Shown piece by piece: positions 63,573 to 64,000 of a stretch of DNA of 64,000 nucleotides. The number at the start of each line of letters is the position of its first letter. Position 1 is the first letter of the stretch. Source of the stretch: Acidobacteriota bacterium. Its GTDB lineage: Bacteria > Acidobacteriota > Vicinamibacteria > Marinacidobacterales > Marinacidobacteraceae. Both the position numbers and the translations under genes were made by a program. The notes beneath the pieces are model-generated. The model did no database searches. It was not told where the DNA came from and saw nothing but the letters and a program-made list of their open reading frames with translations. Where the stretch lies: NCBI GenBank assembly GCA_009840635.1, contig VXNL01000001.1:28500-92499 (forward strand). Direction: 5' to 3'.

Positions 63573-64000
63573 TTACTTCGCCGTGATCTTGAAGTGGGCG
63601 CGACGGTTCCGCTGCCAGCAGCTCTCGTCGCTCTCGGTGCACTGCGGGCGCTCCTTCCCGTAGCTGATCATCTCGAGCCGGCTGTCCGGAACCCCGAGCG
63701 ATACGAGGTAGTCGTAGGCGGCGCGTGCCCGGCGCTCACCGAGCGCCTGGTTGTACTCCACGGTGCCCCGCTCGTCGCAGTGTCCTTCGATCTGGATCGT
63801 GGCCGAGACGTAGGGCCGCTGCAGCCAGGCTGAGTTGGCCTGGAGCGCGCTTCTGGAGGCATCGGTCAACTCGGACTCGTCGTACGCGAAGTAGACGTCC
63901 GAGAGGTTCTGCTGCAACTCCATCATGTCCGTGTCCAGATAGATGTCCCGCTCCGTCGGCGGCGGCGGTGGCGGCGGCGAGGAGCACGCCGAAACAGCGA
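63573..64000 (-). CDS. pal: Peptidoglycan-associated lipoprotein Pal (5' end outside window)
   Basis: The visible part ends with the OmpA-like peptidoglycan-binding domain: 'QNLSDVYFAYDESELTDASR', 'IQIEGHCDERGTVEYNQALG', 'RRARAAYDYLVSLGVPDSRL' and the Asp/Arg pair that binds diaminopimelate. The first visible residues are 'AVSACSS' followed by a run of prolines; VSAC is a lipobox, so only the signal peptide start is missing. Pal links the outer membrane to the wall within the Tol-Pal system. A strong terminator follows the stop. Confidence 0.94.
   Translation of the reverse strand, partial: AVSACSSPPPPPPPTERDIYLDTDMMELQQNLSDVYFAYDESELTDASRSALQANSAWLQRPYVSATIQIEGHCDERGTVEYNQALGERRARAAYDYLVSLGVPDSRLEMISYGKERPQCTESDESCWQRNRRAHFKITAK

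Overview
The window is GC-rich bacterial DNA. Its gene set is that of an aerobic or microaerobic heterotroph with a didermic envelope: lipoproteins with lipoboxes, Pal and a beta-barrel outer-membrane protein. KorAB, fused isobutyryl-CoA mutase (IcmF), PdxST, a ribF-linked partner-switching cassette and many secreted amidohydrolases fit Gemmatimonadota or a close relative. That placement is inference from gene content, because there is no rRNA in the window.

Layout. (1) 1-6.3 kb is core-like. A minus-strand operon holds an ABC-2 exporter (ATPase, permease), a membrane-anchored amidohydrolase with a CIA30-like tail and a secreted protein; a molybdopterin oxidoreductase large subunit diverges from it. 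(2) 6.3-38.7 kb is mainly an accessory region. It carries two paralogous P4-type tyrosine integrases in the same orientation (8990-10222 and 33434-34672), a decayed integrase tail, decayed mobilization genes (MobC, relaxase, coiled-coil partner), two related oriT-like hairpin regions, an IS21 istB remnant and many unknown small genes. Cargo includes a type I restriction-modification operon (hsdM, HEPN, MNT-hsdS fusion, hsdR), a caspase-like protease, a DUF4238-like gene, a soluble/membrane two-gene module and small lipoproteins. Inside the region, 28.9-33.0 kb looks more core-like (outer-membrane barrel, HIRAN protein, D-aminoacylase). (3) 38.7-64 kb is dense core genome. It contains yraN, cysS, a PP2C/RsbW/STAS partner-switching set, ribF and a DUF1844 protein; mazG; comEC, a conserved hypothetical, birA, a B12-binding protein, icmF, an HU-family gene and rpsA with several start/stop overlaps; korAB; an EamA permease; pdxST; a degenerate NtrC-type regulator; and pal running off the end.

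Three observations stand out. First, a four-copy structured element (about 14.9, 23.1, 24.8 and 38.0 kb) has a covarying 15-18 bp inverted repeat around a non-conserved interior of about 60 bp, followed by two small triloop hairpins. Second, a complete type VII toxin-antitoxin signature (HEPN RX4HXY and MNT GSX10DXD) is built into a type I restriction operon, with the MNT antitoxin domain fused to HsdS. Third, a 181-bp near-perfect foldback lies over the end of the EamA gene, just upstream of pdxS. A family of short palindromes related to 'GTGCCGGTCTGGAGACCGGC' is also scattered through intergenic DNA in both core and accessory parts.
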